A stretch of DNA of 64,000 nt from Maea johnstoni. Taxonomy: Eukaryota > Annelida > Polychaeta > Spionida > Magelonidae. The translations under genes and the position numbers were made by a program. Positions 26,350 to 39,615 of the stretch are shown in pieces (the stretch's first letter is position 1; the number at the start of each line of letters is the position of its first letter). The notes beneath the pieces are model-generated. The model saw only the letters and a list, made by a program, of their open reading frames with translations, was not told where the DNA came from and ran no database searches. The DNA is taken from NCBI GenBank assembly GCA_963942565.1, contig OZ012695.1, forward strand, positions 11,093,917 to 11,157,916, given 5' to 3'.

Positions 26350-27117
26350 TTAAATAGCCGCATACAAATTAGACACACCGGAGCTATCTCTCAATATTAC
26401 TGAATAGATAAGACTGTTTGTTGGTCTTAGTAGGTTAGAATTTGTTTTTTCATGGCGGTCCATAAAAAGTTTTAGAGTTAGAGCGAAGCCTCCATATTCA
26501 AGGAAGTTTGTTTTGATATCAAATTTTTCCTGAAAAGCTTCTAGGGGTAAGATATTACAGTCATCCGTCAGAATATCACCTATTATACTAACACCCTTTT
26601 TGAACCATTTGTGTTTTAAGGGTAACCTTAACATACTATTATACCATAGGGAGGTTGCACATATGGTATTAATATTATTACAAACATCACTTTTAAATAA
26701 TAACTTTAAACAATCTAGAACATCTCTCCAGAAGGGTATTTGTATTATCTCATACATTCTTTCAACAAAATCATTTCCATGATTAAAGACTTCATGAAAG
26801 TCTTCTAAATCCAAGAAGACTTACCTTGTGAAGTTATCTTTTTAACCACCCTAGCTTAACGGCCTTATCAAAGATTGATAACTCATAAAGTTTTAAACCA
26901 CCTTCACCGATTTCAGCTTCCAAGATTGATTTGCTGAATTTGGCTGGCTTGTCACTCCAGATAAAGAAAAAAAATGTTTTCGATACTTTTAATCGTTTGT
27001 TGCTTGGGACTGCGCAGGGACAGGAGGATATATGGGTTGTCTTTGAAAGTAGGAGTGATTTGACAATTGTGACTTTTCCATATGGAGTCAGTTTGCGTGT
27101 GCTCCACGGTCTTATGA
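26350..27117 (-). pseudogene. LINE ORF2 middle/C-terminal region (L1/Tx1-like)
   Basis: On the minus strand, reading from 27117, the product contains LTPYGKVTIVKSLLLSKTTH, then FIWSDKPAKFSKS, then GEGGLKLYELSIFDKAVKLGW, followed after a break by IPFWRDVL, SLWYNSMLRL and KKGVSIIGDILTDD. This is the characteristic order of the ORF2 region after the RT domain in L1/Tx1 elements. There is at least one in-frame stop and one frame change near 26820. The upstream endonuclease and RT palm are missing through 5' truncation. The fragment joins functionally to 24648-24968 across the inserted LINE. Confidence 0.8.
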
Positions 27118-27153
27118 GTTTTTTTTATTTTATCTATCTCATAAAACTAAGAT

Positions 27154-28063
27154 GCTGTGTTGCAGCTAGTGATTATATAATATTCACTATGCAAGGGGGG
27201 AGGCAAGCTTTCAAATTTCAACTTGTTCACGATTGATTTCTGATTTTTCTTCAAAGGGTGTATTGTAGTATTGTCATAGATATCATTGTGTGAATTTGTC
27301 ATGTGGGAGCTCGTTTTCCGTCATTTTTTCACCCATAGGGATAAATGGTTATTGCCCTGTTGCTAATGGCGGAAGAAGCCGAAATAGTGGGAGAAAATAC
27401 CGTCCAATCCTAAGTCATTGGAAACCTTCTCCCATACTTCAAGCAGCACTCGCAACAGAGACCGTTGACTTTGGCAAGTGTTACGTGATAGAACTAACAA
27501 GACATACATAATACAGCAGTGTTATGATAACAATAATTCAAAAACACCATAATAAAAGGATATCCAATTTTCACCTAAACATGGTCAAAATCATTGATAC
27601 CGTATATGTTTTACTCGTTTCTGATTCACAGTCCGATTGAAATTATAGAAGAATCTAGGAAATTCACTTGTTTACATTCTGCAATACTTCACTGACCCTA
27701 GCAGTTATGTTAGGCATCTCTAACACCTTCAAGAAATAAATAACAACATGGGAACTGTACAAAACAACTCAAACGCAACAACGTCTTCTTTTAACCCATA
27801 GACATCTAATATGCAAACCTGGCCTGACACGTATAAATATCTCGATACCTGAGTAACATTTTGATTCATATCTTACTTTTAAGCTGTTGTTTTCTAGGTT
27901 CAACACTTCTCCCACTCTGAGGTGTGTTTTACAGTTAAGGATTTGTCGTCCTCAATGGGTGTTCTTCAATGGGGTTAAAGGTCAAACTGGTGTAATTGTC
28001 CAATCAGATCCCTCAATTTCAATCAATGGGTCACTGCTGCTGGGTCAAAGGTAGACCCAACAA
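27154..28063. other. Non-coding stretch with a decayed SINE body
   Basis: 27360-27450 resembles, in degraded form, the SINE body also found at 31325-31546 (order: GG-GGAA-CCG, ACCG-C, CAAGTCA-TGG, CTTCTC). The rest has no recognisable content. Confidence 0.4.
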
Positions 28064-28250
28064 TAGCGCGCGTGGATTTGAACAAGCGTCACGTACGTGA
28101 TCTGGCGCCAGTTTCTGGGGAAACAAACGGTGCAAGTCACAACAAACGCGTATTACCATTGTTGAATTAGTGCGCGGGTGACCTTTGGCTGACCTAGTTT
28201 AGCTAGCTTACTTCACGGTAAAACGTGTAAATTTCTCCTTTTTATCGTGG
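28064..28250 (+). repeat. Dispersed repeat, sister of 50478-50620
   Basis: GGCGCCAGTTTCT, CATTACCATTGTTGAATTAGT-like and ACTTCACG-TAAAACG blocks occur in the same order and orientation at both places. No ORF. Class unknown. Confidence 0.65.
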
Positions 28251-28257
28251 GAGAAAC

Positions 28258-28404
28258 AGGTTCTATCACTCGTGGATGGAAAGAGGAGGAATCTTGCACT
28301 CGTGAGTGATTTTGTGTCTTGGGACTCGGCAAGCCTCGTCCCAAGACACAAAATCACTCACTCGTGCAAGATTCCTCCTCTTTCCATCCACTCGTGATGG
28401 AACC
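28258..28404. mobile_element. Near-perfect palindromic MITE with CACTCGTG words
   Basis: Arms of about 67 bp (AGGTTC-ATCAC through TTGTGTCTTGGGAC) flank a 12-bp centre. The only arm mismatches are two paired places where CACTCGTG appears in the same orientation in both arms instead of inverted. A single-arm relative is at 37676-37757 inside a LINE. No ORF and no clear target duplication. Confidence 0.85.
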
Positions 28405-29167
28405 TCTATATCTTCTTTATATATTTTTCAGGTATTTCACCATTTTATGAGTTGTTTTAAAATTGCGGCTGAATATGTGAGTGACTGCGTGAGTGTTGAC
28501 ACTGTATTGACTGACAATATTCTATCAACTTCTTCCTGAGAAATCGATTACGGACAACTTTTGTTACCATATTGGTTTGAGCTTTTCCTTGGCATTTCTT
28601 CAAATATACTAGTATATCTCTTTGGTGGGTTATGTTCATATATGTGAGACGGTGCGTACGCTGTGGTTGTAAACTGGTCAAGCCAGAAGAAACTAGTGAT
28701 TAGCATTCCACGCATACAAGTAACCCTAGCCTCTCTGATAGTATTACAAGTGGGTTATCGTGGCTCTCATCTTTCTAAGGGAAAGTATCTGTCATAAACG
28801 CTTTGCCCCGAAGAACTTTAATGATATTCCCATTTCAATAGATGGAAAACCTGTGTTCGAGTTTACAATGTTATCTAATGGATATCTGGTGATATGCACC
28901 TGTAGCCTTGCAGAAATGGTAGTCACGGATGTTGGGGATTTGTTTTCTATATGATAAGCCGTTATATAAAAGTGTTAACTTTTAATGTTAAACGTATGGT
29001 TTATACTTATAGTTAATTATTATAATAAATGTCTGTTCAGTGTAGAGACCATTTCCTCACAAAAAATAACCTATCTTAATTAACCAAACTTGTTATGATA
29101 GTCTTTAATGTTGTAACTTTAATTGCAAGATTTTGAATAGATTGATTTACGTGTAGTTATCCTTTGT
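28405..29167. other. Non-coding stretch, nothing recognised
   Basis: Short frames only. The ORF at 28760-28954 has no domain I recognise. Confidence 0.5.
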
Positions 29168-29498
29168 AGAGACAAAGTAGCTCAGTTAGTTAGGTGTCAG
29201 ACTAGTAATCAGAGGGTCGCTGGTTCGATTCCCGGCCTTTCCGGGCACTTTGGTCGTTCTTGGGCAAGACAGTTTATTCCATGTTGATTCAGTCTACCCA
29301 GCTGCAAAATGGGTACCTAGCATAAATAAGGCAGTGCTTAGAGTGTGTGCGCTATATGCTGCCAGTTGCTCTGGAATATCCCCCAGGGGATTGAAATGGT
29401 TTCTGCATGTACAGTGCCTGCTAGGGGAGGAAGGTCGTGTGAGCACTTCGGTGGATACAAGACTATAAACCGAATACCTTTACCTTTACCTTTAGAGT
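29168..29498 (+). mobile_element. tRNA-Thr-like SINE with long tail domain
   Basis: The head has A-box TAGCTCAGTTAGTTAGG, an anticodon-loop-like GACTAGTAATC (AGU-type, Thr) and B-box GGTTCGATTCC, so an internal RNA polymerase III promoter is present. A tail of about 200 bp follows, with CTTGGGCAAGACAGTTTATT and CAGTCTACCCAGCTGCAAAA, and it ends in repeated CTTTAC units. That layout (tRNA head, conserved tail, short tandem 3' end) is typical of SINEs mobilised by a LINE. No convincing target duplication. It looks close to full length. Confidence 0.85.
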
Positions 29499-29500
29499 AA

Positions 29501-31324
29501 CAACTTATTGAATAGCTAGCATAATATTGATAATATTAACGTCTGAATTTGTAACTTTTTCCTATCTTATTTAAATTTCTATAAGTATTTTACCATCTAT
29601 GTCGGATAGACTTTGGTACGTATGTATCTCCGTGTACAGCCTTTCGTGCTGTAATCTAAACACGTAAGCTGTGTAGGTAATATTGGTCATATTCCAGTGT
29701 CTTTGGATGTATTAACTTTATTGAGTTCGAGTTCTACTCCTTTTTTGAAGGTAATTGTTTTCAATGTAGGATGTTATTCATTCTAATTCAACTACTTTAA
29801 TATATTCACCTTCAAATAAATCTTTATATAGGACCTCCTCAATCAATATTACAGCCTTGATTTTCCAAGTGTTCCCCGTATTGTATTGAGATTTGTGGCT
29901 CGAGTCATAATGGAGATATTTAAGTTCTCGGACCCAGTTTGGTTCACTTTATTCAGTAAGTCTATCATAGCTCCTGCAACTTTCTTCCAAAAAGGGTTGT
30001 CTATATTTTCATGTGTATCATATGCAAATGACAATACATTTTAATTTTGTACAACACATCAATTTTGTACCTTTTTGGGAATACAGTCCATTCCTTGGTT
30101 GAATAAATTACTTAAGTGATCCATGACCGCTTTAAGCTTTTACAAACTATTTTCTTTTAGGAGAAATTGTTTGTCTTACATTAAAAAGAGTGTCATATAT
30201 GTCAGAACTGACTGATGGTGTGGTCTTTACCAGAAAGAATGACACCTTTCACTTCTTTGCATTGGCTCATACTTTCTGCAAGCCTCCTGCACTTAGAATA
30301 AAAAGGTCAAGTGGCATGGCTGCACCCCTTGCCCCGTGGAATCTCTTCTGAGAAGTGCCCAGTTTGTAAAACCTTTGAAAAGGAATTATGTTGCAAGAAT
30401 TTTACTCAATTACGTATTATAGAACGAGAGTGAACCGGCTTAGGCATGATGGTTATGGTATTGCAGATGGACGTCTTTGAGATTTAATGAAGTGATACGG
30501 TAAAGAGAATGAGCATACAATTGTAATCATTATTTCCATCTCTGTGCTGTAATACAGTAATTAGCACCCTTCACCATATACATTAAAATATGACCTAACA
30601 GCACACAGTATACGTACATCTACTTCACATAGTAGTGGTCGGCGTCACCCCCTCCCATCCCCACCCCGCCATCACGGCCAGGCCGCAGGCACTGACTTGT
30701 CATGCCTGTGTTGTGATACGACGACTGAAGTACCATGATAATTACGGTGTGCTCAATAAAGACACGTCACGTAGCCTAACACCTTACTCGTGACTGTAAA
30801 CTCCACTTCTTAAGGAAAACCACCATTGAACCAGTTCGTAATTACTTCACTGGTTGGACAGAAATGGCTCAGACTTCGTAGAAATTACGCAATACCTGAG
30901 ATTCTAGCTTTAATCATGAAAGTCCTCACCTTTATTGATCGATTTGAGATCGAGTCGCCATGAAATACGTTTCATGTCTATTTTGTCCAGTCGAAATCTC
31001 CTATTGAGAGGGCACACTCTGCTGTTTGATATGGTAGGTATAAGTTGCGATATACAACAACTTCTTTGTGTTATGACTATCGGTTTGAAGGGAAAATGAG
31101 ATCAACCCAAATAACGCCAAACAAACAGAGGCTGCGGAACATAAACAACGTGTGTAAATAATGTGCAATATGCAAATATTGATTCCTGATAGAGATTGTC
31201 AATATCGCCCATATGGGTCGTCCATAATAGGTTAATTTTATATATTTTAGAGAATCTATAAATGTATTTATCACTCTTAGGTCGGGTATGGAACCAATTA
31301 GAAAAATAAAATAGGTGAGGAATT
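29501..31324. other. Mostly non-coding; possible LINE scrap
   Basis: Apart from the weak LINE-like segment at 29849-30034 nothing is recognisable. Confidence 0.45.
29849..30034 (-). pseudogene. Possible L1/Tx1-like ORF2 scrap
   Basis: The minus-strand product contains IDNPFWKKVAGAMIDLLNKV, which resembles the NPFW--V segment found after the RT domain of L1/Tx1 ORF2 (compare IPFWRDVL at about 26750). The match is only some 20 residues, and the downstream PLWYN motif is not clear. Confidence 0.35.
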
Positions 31325-31546
31325 TTTGTTTTTTCGTAACTTTTTATGCCATATTGTGGCTAAGTCGTGACTAACCAGTTGTAACTGATGGAGGAAACCG
31401 GAGTACCCGGCGAAAACCACCGCCTAGCCCCAAGTCACTGGTAACTTTCTCACATGCCCCAGTCGGGATTCGAGCCCCGGCAGTGGTGAGAGACAGCTAG
31501 CAGTCAGATGCGACGCCTTAGACCACAAGGCCATCAGGGCAGGCCC
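31325..31546 (-). mobile_element. tRNA-Leu/Ser-like SINE (minus strand)
   Basis: On the minus strand: head GATGGCCTTGTGGTCTAAGG (A-box region, Leu/Ser type), B-box GGGCTCGAATCCCG, then a body with TGACTTGGGGCTAGGCGG and GGGTACTCCGGTTTCCTCC, then TTACAACTGGTTAGTCACGA and an A-rich end (CGAAAAAAC). Copies of the same family are at 42020-42227, 51702-51860 and 31720-31880. Confidence 0.85.
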
Positions 31547-31719
31547 CTCCAATCTCAGAGCAAAGCTCAGACTGAATGAATGAAAGGAGAGACGAACATT
31601 AGTTGCGTAAATCAGAAGTATCGCATTTTCGAGTATTTTCAAATTCTCAATACTTCCTATTATAGAGAAATAATCTGGGTACTAGGTATTATTATCTTTG
31701 CATTACAGGTTATATTTCT

Positions 31720-31880
31720 ATGTGCCCCGATAGCTCGGTGGTCCAGGGTTTGGAACTGGATGCTCACTTTCTCTCACCTCAGCTCGGGTTACAAACTGCC
31801 TCGAGGTATTTGATAATGTTGCCAGTGACTTGGAGTAACTGGTCTCCACGGGGTACTCCCATATACTCGATTCTTTAGTC
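31720..31880 (+). mobile_element. SINE of the same family, opposite strand, diverged
   Basis: CCGATAGCTCGGTGGTCCAGG (head) and CCAGTGACTTGGAGTAACTG then GGGGTACTCCCAT (body) follow the family order. The B-box is degraded. It lies 174 bp from an inverted copy, so the two could pair in a transcript. Confidence 0.6.
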
Positions 31881-33998
<2,118 letters not shown>

Positions 33999-34078
33999 TT
34001 GTTTGTGTCGTCTTTACAAATGGGTGAATGTGTCTTAATTATTCTGGTGGTGTTGTATTTCAAAGAATGAGACTATTA

Positions 34079-34687
34079 AGGCCCGTTCCCACACCTGCGA
34101 TATAGTGTAGCGATGGCACAGCGACCGCAGCGAATTATGAATCGCTGCGGTCGCTACGTAGATTGGCGTGGTCCGTTACGCCATCATTGCGGTCGCTACG
34201 CATCCGCAGCGGATCGCTGTGGCCGAGCATCTGTTGCGATTTTTTTGAACATGCTCAAAAAAATCGCTGTTGAAAAAGTAGGGCACTGGATCGCTAATGG
34301 TCCGCAGTGCAGTCGCTGTACAGTCGTTGTGAGGTCGCTGTGCCATCGATGAGGTCGCTGTGCCATCTTAATAATCGTTATGCTATCGTCTCACTCGTTA
34401 CGTACTCGTTAATCTATCGTTACCCTAACGACCTATGGAAAGTTCAGTTAAGGCTTGTTCCCACATCTGCGATCTAGTGTAGCGACTGCACAGCAACCGC
34501 AGCGAATTATAAATCGCTGCAGTTGCTGTGCGGTCGCTACACTAGATCGCAGATGTGGGAGCGGGCTCAACGATCTGGTCGCTACAAACATTAATTGGGT
34601 CAATCTACAGCGACCACACAGCGATTTATAATTCACTGCGGTCGCTGTGCGGTCGCTACACTAGATTGCAGATGTGGGAACGGGCCT
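34079..34687. mobile_element. Word-mosaic MITE with TTA duplication (second family)
   Basis: The ends are AGGCCCGTTCCCACA and its complement, with TTA duplicated at 34076-34078 and 34688-34690, as in PIF/Harbinger. The interior repeats short words such as GCGGTCGCTAC, GTCGCTGTGC and CGCAGCGAATTATAAATCGC. An internal, nearly perfect hairpin at 34451-34567 duplicates the outer terminal sequence (AGGCTTGTTCCCACATCTGC), so the element is an inverted repeat within an inverted repeat. No real ORF. Confidence 0.8.
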
Positions 34688-35086
34688 TTAATGTTAATAT
34701 TCGTCTTGTCGCAATGATGAGTGACAAGTTTGCCATTTAGAAGGGCAGTGTTTCCTAAAGCAGTCAGAGTATACATAGGTTATATAAGCATTCATCGTGT
34801 ATAGAACCACTCCCACTGTGCATCATGCGGCGCCATCACTTAAAGGATGGGCTGGATCTGAGAGAGCTATCCGTTATGCCAATTAACTGGTAACCCAAAG
34901 CTGATATGTACGACAATTTATAATTGTAGTCGTTCTAAATTGTCTAGCTATATTCATTCATTCAGGTTGTTGTAGATATGTCACTACTGCAGGCATTCCA
35001 GCAGATTTGACTCTGTGCATACGTACATGCTACTACTTAAAAAGACATCAATGACGAAAAGGTATTAATTGAAATATAGAATTGAA
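34688..35086. other. Non-coding spacer, nothing recognised
   Basis: Short frames only. Confidence 0.55.
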
Positions 35087-35962
<876 letters not shown>

Positions 35963-36557
35963 CAGTGGAACCTGTCTACATTGAACACTCATGGGAAATG
36001 AAAAAGTGTTCAATGTACGCAGTTGTTCAATGTACCCAGATTCTGAGTATTTGGAGGTCAGGTGAAATAGAAACAAATTCAAAGCTAAATAAATAAAAAT
36101 TATCATTTCATTGCAAAATGTACTGTCTTTACCTCACTCTTATCATATAGTTAAAAACAGCATTTGAAAATTATCACTTTTTTTTAATTTTATTGTTCCT
36201 CATATATATTGTTCATACATTGTTGTCATCAATAGATATATATATATATACAGACATATAAATAAACAAGTGTGTTATATTTTGCTCTGTGCAGATGCAT
36301 GTATAGCCCAATTCTTGTTATCTTAGATTATTATATACCGTGGCCCATTTGCCAAGCACTTTAGGCAGTGTATTCTTCATTGTACCTGAGTATATCTCCA
36401 ACTCCATATGTGTTTTGATATTTTTTTGGATTTTTATTAGATTGAGTTGCGTTTTTCTCCATTTACTTTTATAGAGTTCATGTTTAATGATTATGATTAT
36501 GTAGTTAATTATGATCTCGTTATTCCTATTTACCAGTAGTATTGATTTTTTGTCAAA

Positions 36558-37662
36558 TTACATAACAGTTGGAGATATACCCCTAAGCCATTGTTCTATA
36601 TTTTCCCATATCCTTCTGGCATTCTGGCATTCATAGAGAAGGCGAGATATTGTTTCTGTGTCATTACAGTTGTCACATTTTTCGTTATCTCTTATATTAA
36701 ATTGCATTAATTTCCTATTTGTGACAAGTGTGCGGTGAAGTATTTGCATTTGAAAGTATGTACTTCTCGCATTTAATTTGCATTTTATTGGCAACATGAA
36801 TAAATAGTCCCAATTTTCGGTGTCATCCATATTCAGTTCTTCTACCCATTTGTTTTTCCCTTTAAGGATTGGTTGTTCGTTTAATTTCCACACATTTCTG
36901 ATATTTCTGGTACCCTTTTTGTCTTTTGTTAGCCATATGATAGGAAGTGGTCTTGTTACCTCAATAATTTGATTTTTATTGATAGTTTCCAATCTCCATG
37001 CCTGAGGTAGTGACTTCCATAGAGCAAAGTAGGTGGTTAACATAATATTTTTACAAGTTAATATTTCCAATTCGTTTTTCATTAAAGGGGTGCCTATATA
37101 GTTGAATAGGTCCTTAACATAGATGACATTTGCTTTAAATAGTGTATTATTAAATGGGATTTTAATTCTTGTATTACCCCATAGGGGTTCGTTTCTAGGT
37201 TTGACTTCTGTTTTTGATCTCAAAGTTTTTTTATAGGCATATGCTACACTTTTACAAAAAGGGTTGTGACATGTTAGGTAAATTTCCCTGGTTGTAGTTT
37301 TCTCCTGTCCATATGAGTCTATCTATTTTACATTCTTTTGCAAACGTTGACCACTCGTTTGACTCAGTATGGAGTTTTCTTATCCCTGTTGCCTTTTAAC
37401 TCATGTCAAATTTGATCAGATCTATCATGTTCAGGCCTCCTTTATTATAATCAAGGTAGAGGGTTTCTTTTTTAATTTCATGGTGTTTCTTTCGCCAAAT
37501 AAATTCTATAATCATTGCCTCAAGTTGTTTTAAAAAGTGAGTGGGGGTGATGGTAGTGCCTGTAGAACATGGGTGACCTTGGATAAGACTAGACTCTTTG
37601 CTACACAGATACGCCCCATTGGGGTTATATTTCTGAACTTCCAAAGTTGTATTATATTCCAC
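36558..37662 (-). pseudogene. ORF2 C-terminal part of the L1/Tx1-like LINE
   Basis: The minus-strand product has FIWRKKHHEIKKETLYLDYN and GGLNMIDLIKFD (upstream frame, 37396-37662), then after a frame break LMKNELEILTCKNIM, LKGKNKWVEELN and the C-terminal segment ARSTYFQMQILHRTLVTNRK, with CDNCNDTETISRLLYEC and RRIWENIEQWL. This is the order of the L1/Tx1 ORF2 C-terminal region; the zinc-finger-like part has C-x2-C and a later C but lacks the usual His. No catalytic RT motif is present. Dead fragment of ORF2. Confidence 0.8.
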
Positions 37663-37675
37663 ATAGAGTCATAGA

Positions 37676-37757
37676 GGCTCAATCACGAGTGGATGGAAAG
37701 AGGAGGAATCTTGCACGAGTGAGTGATTTTGTGTCTTGGGACGAGGCTTGCCGGCTT
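37676..37757 (+). mobile_element. Single arm of the palindromic MITE family
   Basis: It matches the complement of the right arm of 28258-28404 over about 75 bp (from CACGAGTGGATGGAAAGAGG to GACGAGGCTTGCCG). Both words read CACGAGTG. No second arm follows, so either a one-arm form exists or the rest was lost with the LINE's internal deletion. Confidence 0.75.
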
Positions 37758-37792
37758 AACTTTTTTGTTAGTGAAAATAATTGGCACATGTC

Positions 37793-38634
37793 TAGGAGTT
37801 GCATTGATATGAAATTTTATCGATTCGATTAATCGCTATATTTTTCGATACAATTCGATTCGATTCGATACACTGTAACGTGCTCGTTGGGCACAATTAA
37901 TTACCTAGTATATTGCTCAAAATAAAAAAAACATTCATCAAACAGCAAATCAATGAATCAATTCTGTGTTTATTCATTCATTAATTATTATAATCAATCA
38001 TGATTTATATTAATTTATTCTTATTTCATTTGAATACACACATTACTTAATTTAATTTGTTTATCAATTTACTTTATATTTGATTCAATCTTTTATACCT
38101 ATTACAATTCATTTTGTGGCTGTTATTTGTATTAATTTCATCCATAGCCACATTGTATGTCTAATTGTCTATATGGACATTCGTTACATTCGCTCATTTG
38201 AGACACGAACGTTTGAAATGTTCTAATCGCGAATACTGCGCACATGATGAGCAGTACGTTTAGCAAACGTTTCAGACATTGTTGATCTGAACGTGCTGCA
38301 AATTATATGTGCGCAGTAAGATAAAATGGCGGCCGTTTGTTTTGGTGAGCGAATCGGTCTACCGCTCATGATTTTGCGTGTACTTACGGCTAAGAGCCAT
38401 AGTACAACGTAAAACGGCGGTGGTTTGTTGGACCGAGCGATCACTCATGAGTTTTTGCGTGTACTTATGGCTGACAGCCGTAGTACACGGTAGAACTTAA
38501 CCCCCAAATGTAGCGGCATTTGGGGGTAAATTTTGTCGATTCTGTCACATCGATACGTTTGCTTTATCGATGCGACTATCGACATGGCCTGACTTTTCGG
38601 TGCATCGACTTGGCGACTATCGATGACACTCCTA
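37793..38634. mobile_element. Non-autonomous hAT element, 8-bp target duplication
   Basis: CACATGTC is duplicated at 37785-37792 and 38635-38642. The termini are TAGGAGTTGCATTGATA and, complemented, TAGGAGTGTCATCGATA (14 of 17 matching). The 8-bp duplication and TAG start fit hAT. Inside are CGATTCGATT repeats near the left end and a duplicated GCGTGTACTTA-GGCT block at about 38376 and 38456. No transposase frame. It interrupts the LINE between ORF1 and ORF2, so it is younger than the LINE insertion. Confidence 0.85.
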
Positions 38635-38703
38635 CACATGTCCCATTGTATTAAAAATCGCTTTCACTTTTCAACAGATTGTCATTTCTGCTCCAAGTGT
38701 ATC

Positions 38704-39615
38704 CTAAGTATTTGGCAGATGTAGTTCTCCATTCCATATTTTCCATTCCTTGTCATTTGTTTTTTTAATTTCTAACCATACCTCAAATGGGCTATCTCTG
38801 AATTTGGTCTGATAGTTGTAGGGTTCGGCCTTGAGCTTGTCGGCCATGTCCCCGAGGTTTTTCTTAACCTTCAGGAGGCAAGGGGTGAGATCATTTTTTA
38901 GTATGATTGGGGTTCCCTTTAGGTTAGGTGCGGCTTTGTAAATGTCGCTTCTTTGTTTCGATTTACCTAGAGACACAAACAGAGGCCAGTCCCCTTTGCC
39001 CCCCTTTGGGGGAAAGTGGTAGGCCTCATCGACATCTAGTTTGTCCATCCATTCGGGCGACATTTTCAGATTTTCCTTGCAGAGCTTCTCAAAGTTTTGC
39101 ATTGCAATGTCGGAGTTCTTTGACCAGTTTGAGATACCCTGTATGATGATATTGTCCTTGCGCGCCCTGCAGGCATCTTTGTTTATTTGAGTTAAGGCCT
39201 CTTCCCATTCACTTCTTATCTTGACTATTTCTAGTTCCACTTTGTTCAGATCATGTACTTTGTCTTCTACATTACTGATCCTGGTCTGCATTTCCTCGAA
39301 TATACCATTTGATCTATCTAGTTGATTTTTGATAACTCCTATGTCTTCCTTGATACTATCTACCTTTCTGTCTATTTGAGCATTAATACCTTTTGTTATG
39401 TTCTCCTCCATTTTTTCTATGAAGTGTTTCATCAGGCCGATTGTTAGAGGGCTGCTATTTTCTAAATTGCTCAAACTATTCTCATCGTCTGATGAGTTGT
39501 CGGATATTGTTTCTTCTGACATTTCTGGGGGTTGTTGGCTGTTTTTATCGGCAGCCCTTGACCTAATTGGGTATGGAAGTTGAGTACTTTCTTTACCTGC
39601 CCGTTTTTTACTCAT
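38704..39615 (-). CDS. LINE ORF1 protein, L1-like nucleic-acid chaperone type
   Basis: An intact 303-codon frame from ATG at 39615 to TAG at 38704. Residues 1-60 are polar, with an acidic patch (SDDENSLSNLEN). About 61-135 shows heptad-like hydrophobic spacing, predicting a coiled coil as in trimeric L1 ORF1 proteins. RARKDNIIIQGI (about 150-161) and PLFVSLGKSKQRSDIYKAAP (about 211-230) match the RNA-recognition-motif region of L1 ORF1. The C-terminal domain starts near GTPIILKNDLTP (about 234). In this family the protein binds LINE RNA and assists target-primed reverse transcription. It precedes ORF2, which is mostly missing, so the element cannot move by itself. The frame carries no visible break. 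Confidence 0.85.
   Translation of the reverse strand: MSKKRAGKESTQLPYPIRSRAADKNSQQPPEMSEETISDNSSDDENSLSNLENSSPLTIGLMKHFIEKMEENITKGINAQIDRKVDSIKEDIGVIKNQLDRSNGIFEEMQTRISNVEDKVHDLNKVELEIVKIRSEWEEALTQINKDACRARKDNIIIQGISNWSKNSDIAMQNFEKLCKENLKMSPEWMDKLDVDEAYHFPPKGGKGDWPLFVSLGKSKQRSDIYKAAPNLKGTPIILKNDLTPCLLKVKKNLGDMADKLKAEPYNYQTKFRDSPFEVWLEIKKTNDKEWKIWNGELHLPNT

Larger units (their letters stand above)
24401..27134 (-). mobile_element. 5'-truncated L1/Tx1-like LINE with 19-bp target duplication, itself interrupted
   Basis: A perfect 19-bp direct repeat (TATCTCATAAAACTAAGAT) lies at 24382-24400 and 27135-27153. Inside it, a T-rich left edge marks the 3' end of a minus-strand LINE. Coding remnants run from 27117 down to 24648 with typical L1/Tx1 ORF2 C-terminal features. 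The element is cut off upstream inside ORF2, as is usual for 5' truncation. Between about 24975 and 26350 a different LINE is inserted. The perfect duplication argues for fairly recent insertion, though coding decay is visible. Confidence 0.85.
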
